From NCBI GenBank assembly GCA_023419055.1, contig JAEZYO010000748.1:1-9336 (forward strand): a DNA stretch of 9,336 nucleotides. Direction: 5' to 3'. This DNA comes from Pseudomonadota bacterium. Its GTDB lineage: Bacteria > Myxococcota > Polyangia > Polyangiales > Polyangiaceae. How positions within the stretch are numbered: the first letter of the stretch is position 1; every line of letters starts with the position of its first letter. This document shows positions 6,067-9,336 of this stretch, piece after piece. The position numbers and the translations under genes were made by a program. The notes under the pieces are model-generated. The model had not been told where the DNA came from. It saw only the letters and a list, made by a program, of their open reading frames with translations, and did not search any database.

Positions 6067-8431
6067 GGCGCGTCCCTTCGGACGAGGACGCGCCGTCGAA
6101 GACCGCGATCTCTTGCTCGACGAGCCGTGCCGCGGCGCCCGCCTCGATCGGTCGAGAGAAGAAGTAGCCTTGCGCCATGTCACAGCCGAAGCGGCGCAGG
6201 CGATCGAGCTCGGCGATGGTCTCCACTCCTTCGGCGACGACGGCGAGCGAGAGCTCGCGAGCGAGCTGGACCACGGTGTTGACGACGGCCGCGCGCTCGG
6301 GGGACGCCTCGAGATCCTGCACGAACGAGCGGTCGAGCTTCACCACGTCGATCGGAAGGCGATAAAGGTAGCTGAGAGAGGAGTAGCCGGTGCCAAAGTC
6401 GTCGATGGCGAGCTTGATGCCGAGCTCGCGCAGTCGCTCGAGCGTGTGGAGCGTCTCGCGATCGCGGCCGAGCAAGAGGCTCTCCGTGATCTCGAGCCGC
6501 ACGGTTCCCGGCAAGACCGCGGTTCGCTCCAGGGTCTCGGCCAGGCGCTCGACCAGGCCAGGCTCCGCGAGGTGCTTCCCCGAGAGGTTCACGTTCATGG
6601 TGAGCGGTGAATCCAGCCGAAACTGGGTCTGCCAGGCCGACAGCTGGGCGCAGGCTCGTTGGGTCACCTGGCGCTCGATCTCGACGATGAGGCCTGTCTC
6701 CTCGGCCACCGGCACGAACTCGCTCGGCGGGACGGGTCTCCCGTTGCGGAACCAGCGCGCCAGCGCCTCGAACCCCGAGATCCGTCCCGTCGCCAGCGAG
6801 ACGATGGGCTGATACGCGACATCGAGCAGCTCGCGTTCGACCGCGCGCCGCAAGTCGGCCTCGAAGGAGAGCCGCTCGCGAGTCCTTCGCTGCATCTCCG
6901 CGTCGAAGATCTCGAAGCGAGCCTTGCCTGCCTCCTTGGCGCGGTACATCGCGGCGTCGGCGTCGCGCAAGAGCTCGTCCGCGTTCGCGTGATCGGCGTC
7001 GGCGTACACGAGCCCGATGCTCGCGGTCGAGACGATCTCGTGACCTTCGAGCTCGACGCTGCTCGAGAGCGAAGAGAGCACTCGAGCCGCGACGAGCTTC
7101 GCTTGTTCGGGATGCTCGAGCTCTTCGAGCAGGATCGCGAACTCGTCACCGCCGAAGCGCGCGACCGTGTCGCCGGGGCGCACCGCGTGAGAGAGGCGGC
7201 GCGCGATCTCGACCAGGAGCCGATCGCCGGCCGCGTGCCCCAAGCTGTCGTTGACGGTCTTGAAGCGATCGAGATCGACGAACAAGACCGCGCACGGCGC
7301 GCCGCCGCGCTTTCTGAAATGGGTCAAGCAGCGGTTCAAGCGCTCGAGCAAGAGCGCTCGATTGGGGAGCCCGGTGAGCGCGTCGTGCAGCGCGTCGTGA
7401 AGGAGCCGCTGCTCCGCCTCCTTGCGCGCGGTGATCTCGGTCTGGGATCCGGCGACCCGATAAGGCTCGCCGTTCTCGTCACGCACCGCGAGCCCGCGAC
7501 ACAACATCCAGCGGTACGAGCGGTCGGCGTGGAGGATCCGGTACTCGCACTCGAAGTGCTGGGTCTTGCCGTCCAGGTGCTGCATCAAGTCGGTGCGGAC
7601 GCGCTCGCCGTCTTGTGGATGCAGGCGCCCGAACCAGGCGGCGGGGTGGCTGCAGTCGGCGTTCGCCGGGAGGCCCAGCATGGCCTTCCAGCGCTCCGAA
7701 AAGAAGATCTCGCCGGTCTGGAGGTTATAGTCCCAGAGCCCGTCGTTCGCGCCGCGCGCCGCGAGCAAGTAGCGCTCTTCGCTGCGGCGGAGCTCTTGTT
7801 CTAGCCGAGAGCGCTCGGTGACGTCGCGCAGCACGCCGGTGGTGAAGTGCCGGCCGTCCTCTTCGTGCTGCCCGAAGGTGCCTTCGAGCTCGAGGACCTT
7901 GCCCGAAGCGTGCACGCCCTTCACTCGGAGCGCACGCGACGACGCCGGACCCTCTGACTCTTTCACGAGCCGAGAGAGAGGCACGCCAGAAGGAGCCAGG
8001 AAGCGAAACCCGCAACCCGAGAGCGAGTGAGGTTCGTAGCCGAACACCGCCTCCACGGCCGGGTTCGCGTAGACGATCTCTCCGCGATCGTCGACCACCA
8101 CGACCGCGTCCATCACGCTCTCGAGCACCGTCCGGTGGCGAGTCTCGCTGTGCCGCAGCGCCGCGAGGGTCTGGCTCGCCGTGCGCATCCCGAACAGGAT
8201 GAGCGCCGCGATCACCGAAGCCAGGATCTCGGCGCCGAGATCCACGGGCGCCCCGTAGAGGACGAAGTCCCACGCGACCGAGATCCGGAACAGCAAGAGG
8301 AGCGAGGTGGCGAGCGCGAGCGCGAGCCAGGAAGGGCGTTTTTGCACCCAGGCCATCCGGGCCGAAGCCCAGACCGCCGTCAGGTGCAGACCGAGAGCCA
8401 TGAGCAGAACGGTCGACTCCAAAAATGTCAC
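6011..8431 (-). CDS. Membrane-anchored PAS-PAS-GGDEF-EAL cyclic-di-GMP synthase/phosphodiesterase
   Basis: 806 residues from a GTG at 8431. Three hydrophobic helices (about 8-27, 35-54, 66-82) anchor the protein. PAS domain 1 covers about 93-205 and PAS 2 (PAS_3-like) about 220-345. The GGDEF domain (about 350-515) has the active site RFGGDEF at 427-431, with the product-binding I-site RPGD placed correctly five residues before it. The EAL domain (about 530-780) has E555-A-L, NVNLSG, EITES, DDFGTGYSS, VKLDRSF, VAEGVET and AQGYFFS, so the metal- and substrate-binding residues look intact. It should both make and degrade c-di-GMP, with PAS-sensed signals probably setting the balance. The frame is open to a TTG at 8515. 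I preferred GTG 8431 because it begins just before the first helix and lies about 44 bases after a possible sigma-54 start site, but this is uncertain; GTG 8470 is also possible. comEC starts inside the 3' end, suggesting an operon. Confidence 0.93.
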   Translation of the reverse strand: MTFLESTVLLMALGLHLTAVWASARMAWVQKRPSWLALALATSLLLLFRISVAWDFVLYGAPVDLGAEILASVIAALILFGMRTASQTLAALRHSETRHRTVLESVMDAVVVVDDRGEIVYANPAVEAVFGYEPHSLSGCGFRFLAPSGVPLSRLVKESEGPASSRALRVKGVHASGKVLELEGTFGQHEEDGRHFTTGVLRDVTERSRLEQELRRSEERYLLAARGANDGLWDYNLQTGEIFFSERWKAMLGLPANADCSHPAAWFGRLHPQDGERVRTDLMQHLDGKTQHFECEYRILHADRSYRWMLCRGLAVRDENGEPYRVAGSQTEITARKEAEQRLLHDALHDALTGLPNRALLLERLNRCLTHFRKRGGAPCAVLFVDLDRFKTVNDSLGHAAGDRLLVEIARRLSHAVRPGDTVARFGGDEFAILLEELEHPEQAKLVAARVLSSLSSSVELEGHEIVSTASIGLVYADADHANADELLRDADAAMYRAKEAGKARFEIFDAEMQRRTRERLSFEADLRRAVERELLDVAYQPIVSLATGRISGFEALARWFRNGRPVPPSEFVPVAEETGLIVEIERQVTQRACAQLSAWQTQFRLDSPLTMNVNLSGKHLAEPGLVERLAETLERTAVLPGTVRLEITESLLLGRDRETLHTLERLRELGIKLAIDDFGTGYSSLSYLYRLPIDVVKLDRSFVQDLEASPERAAVVNTVVQLARELSLAVVAEGVETIAELDRLRRFGCDMAQGYFFSRPIEAGAAARLVEQEIAVFDGASSSEGTRHERRRSIGAPLLASTRFE

Positions 8432-8485
8432 CGCTTCGAGCCAGCACGAGCGCCGTCGATCGACGCCCACCGCGACGGCTCGCCC

Positions 8486-8502
8486 AGCGAAGTGTGTGCC
8501 AG
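8486..8502 (-). promoter_or_regulatory. Possible sigma-54 (-24/-12) promoter for the c-di-GMP gene and comEC
   Basis: Read on the - strand from 8502 to 8486, the sequence is CTGGCACACACTTCGCT. It keeps the invariant GG (8500-8499) and GC (8488-8487) with exactly 10 bases between them, and the full CTGGCAC half. It departs from consensus by TCGC in place of TTGC and lacks the G after CAC. Predicted transcription would start near 8475. GC-rich DNA gives chance matches. If translation really starts at TTG 8515, the element would be inside the gene. Confidence 0.3.
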
Positions 8503-8529
8503 GCCGAATCGACAATGATTTCGAAGAAT

Positions 8530-8553
8530 CCGGCTCAGGAATGCCTCAGCCGG
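8530..8553. repeat. 24-base interrupted palindrome in the divergent region upstream of hpt and the c-di-GMP gene
   Basis: Arms CCGGCT-C-AGG (8530-8539) and CCT-C-AGCCGG (8544-8553) flank the loop AATG. Nine of ten positions pair, the exception being C8536 opposite C8547. It sits in non-coding DNA between two divergent genes, about 67 bases upstream of the predicted sigma-54 start and about 85 bases before the hpt start codon. That is a plausible place for an operator or an activator site. No known regulator motif is recognised. Confidence 0.45.
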
Positions 8554-8625
8554 GACGGGCGGCGTCGAGGCAATCCGGAAGACGCACGCGCCCCTACATC
8601 GTGATCCGAAGGTCGGCGCTTGGGC

Positions 8626-8631
8626 TATCTT
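8626..8631 (+). promoter_or_regulatory. Possible -10 element for hpt
   Basis: TATCTT matches the TATAAT consensus at four of six positions, including the important first T-A and last T. It begins 12 bases before the GTG at 8638, so transcription would begin at or very near the start codon and give a leaderless message. I see no good -35 hexamer at 8603-8608. Confidence 0.35.
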
Positions 8632-8637
8632 TCGGGG

Positions 8638-9189
8638 GTGAGCACACCATCTTCGGAAAATGGCGAGGTCGTCCCCGTCTTCACCGCCGAGCAGATCGAA
8701 GCGCGCGTGCGCGAGATCGGGCGACGCATCACCGAAGATTTCCGCGGTCACTCGGTCGTGCTCGTGTGCGTGTTGAAGGGCAGCTTCATCTTCGCGGCGG
8801 ATCTCGTGCGCGCCATCGACGCGCCGGTCCGCGTGGAGTTTCTCGGCGTCAGGAGCTACGGGAACAACACCGTGTCGAATGGAGCGGTGCAGATCACGCA
8901 GGATTTGACGAGGCCGGTCGAAGGAGACGACGTGATCGTCGTCGAAGACATCGTCGATACCGGGCTCACGCTCTCCTACATCCTCGACCTGCTCTCCGCG
9001 CGGCGGGCGCGCTCGGTCAAGGTCTGCGCGTTCCTTCACAAGCCCGCGCGGAGCCGCGTTCCGGTCCCCATCGATTACCTGGGGTTCACGATCGATGACG
9101 TGTTCGTAGTAGGGTACGGGCTCGACTACGGCGAAAAGTATCGGAATCTGCCGTACCTCGGCGAGCTCCGGTTGAAATCTTCGGAATAG
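8638..9189 (+). CDS. hpt: Hypoxanthine phosphoribosyltransferase (purine salvage)
   Basis: 183 residues, the usual length for bacterial HPRT. It transfers phosphoribose from PRPP to hypoxanthine (and often guanine), making IMP or GMP in the cytoplasm. Seen in order: the pyrophosphate loop VLKGS (45-49) followed by FIFAADLVRAI; the flexible loop around VRSYGNNTVSNG (71-82); the PRPP-binding motif VVEDIVDTGLTL (101-112) with acidic E103 and D104; the purine-contacting Lys in LHKP (K135); and DDVFVVGYGLDYGEKYRNLPYLGEL (153-177), typical of the C-terminus. I chose GTG 8638. A TTG at 8620 would add six residues that overlap the likely -10 element. No spaced Shine-Dalgarno precedes GTG: the run of Gs abuts it, so leaderless translation is possible. 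It stands alone on its strand and is transcribed away from the c-di-GMP gene. The lipoprotein gene starting at 9232 follows 42 bases after its stop. Confidence 0.96.
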   Translation: MSTPSSENGEVVPVFTAEQIEARVREIGRRITEDFRGHSVVLVCVLKGSFIFAADLVRAIDAPVRVEFLGVRSYGNNTVSNGAVQITQDLTRPVEGDDVIVVEDIVDTGLTLSYILDLLSARRARSVKVCAFLHKPARSRVPVPIDYLGFTIDDVFVVGYGLDYGEKYRNLPYLGELRLKSSE

Positions 9190-9231
9190 AGCTGCTCAGC
9201 GCGGCGCTTCCGAACGACCAATTTCCTCAAG

Positions 9232-9336
9232 ATGAAGGCCACCTGGTTCGGAGCGGTTTCGGTGCTCGTACTCGCTGTCGCGTGCGGAGGGCGCACTGAC
9301 GAGGACGACGAGGTCGGCGATCCGAGCACTCCACCC
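9232..9336 (+). CDS. Lipoprotein, N-terminal fragment cut by the window end
   Basis: The first 35 codons of a gene that runs off the window. It starts at ATG 9232 with Lys2, then a hydrophobic core (about residues 5-17) and lipobox AVAC with the lipidated Cys at 18, followed by GGRTDEDDEVGDPSTPP. This is a type II (lipoprotein) signal peptide followed by an acidic, Pro-rich spacer, in the same style as the lipoprotein at 2861 (C-G-G after the lipobox). Position -3 of the lipobox is Ala, slightly off consensus. No clear Shine-Dalgarno is seen, and the gene lies 42 bases after hpt without an obvious terminator, so read-through from hpt is possible. The function cannot be judged from this fragment. 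Confidence 0.7.
   Translation, partial: MKATWFGAVSVLVLAVACGGRTDEDDEVGDPSTPP

Noticed and set aside
6067..6183. Extension of ComEC by 39 residues to a start at 6183
   Set aside because: The extra residues are Ser/Arg-rich, lie entirely within the EAL-domain gene and lack a ribosome site; ATG 6066 has one.
4483..6282. A 599-codon open frame on the + strand opposite comEC
   Set aside because: Its composition (Arg/Glu/Ala-rich, no domain, no hydrophobic segments) is that of the reverse of a GC-rich gene, and the - strand frame here gives a clear ComEC.
6659..7804. A 381-codon open frame on the + strand opposite the GGDEF-EAL gene
   Set aside because: It is a shadow of the - strand gene, whose GGDEF and EAL motifs are intact; the + frame shows no recognisable motif and no ribosome site.

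Overview
The window is strongly GC-rich, with codon third positions dominated by G and C. It reads as an ordinary chromosomal segment of a large-genome Gram-negative bacterium. A myxobacterium of the Polyangiales type is the best guess (inference). The reasons are a periplasmic or surface Cys-rich lipoprotein with a Gly/Pro-rich linker, a signal-peptide-bearing outer-membrane barrel, a multidomain PAS-PAS-GGDEF-EAL protein and ComEC, with no operon for an obvious single pathway. I see no tRNA, rRNA, CRISPR array, insertion sequence or phage gene.

Left part (1-1991). The 3' end of a UbiA-type membrane prenyltransferase gene is followed 7 bases later by a CPBP-family intramembrane glutamic protease gene. 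The protease gene converges on tlyA (S4 domain plus rRNA 2'-O-methyltransferase), with only 17 bases between their stop codons. A 255-base divergent intergenic region then separates tlyA from the next gene.

Middle (1992-3562). An exported beta-barrel protein gene and a Cys-rich lipoprotein gene lie in tandem on the + strand. Each has a strong Shine-Dalgarno sequence, and a terminator-like hairpin (2791-2826) lies between them. The lipoprotein gene overlaps the 3' end of the convergent comEC by 88 bases. A perfect 15-bp inverted repeat sits inside comEC just beyond the overlap.

Right part (3475-9336). On the - strand, a membrane-anchored PAS-PAS-GGDEF-EAL cyclic-di-GMP enzyme is followed by comEC. 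The two genes overlap by about 56 bases, which suggests co-transcription of a c-di-GMP signalling protein with the DNA-uptake channel. Upstream of this pair, in a short divergent region shared with hpt (hypoxanthine phosphoribosyltransferase, + strand), there is a 24-base interrupted palindrome, a sigma-54-like -24/-12 element facing the c-di-GMP gene, and a TATCTT hexamer placed so that hpt may be leaderless. The window ends in the first 35 codons of another lipoprotein gene.

Most of the window is familiar housekeeping or signalling material. I do not see a convincing new defence or biosynthetic system. The points worth a second look are the regulatory structures at 8486-8640, the gene overlaps at both ends of comEC, and the unassigned barrel/lipoprotein pair.
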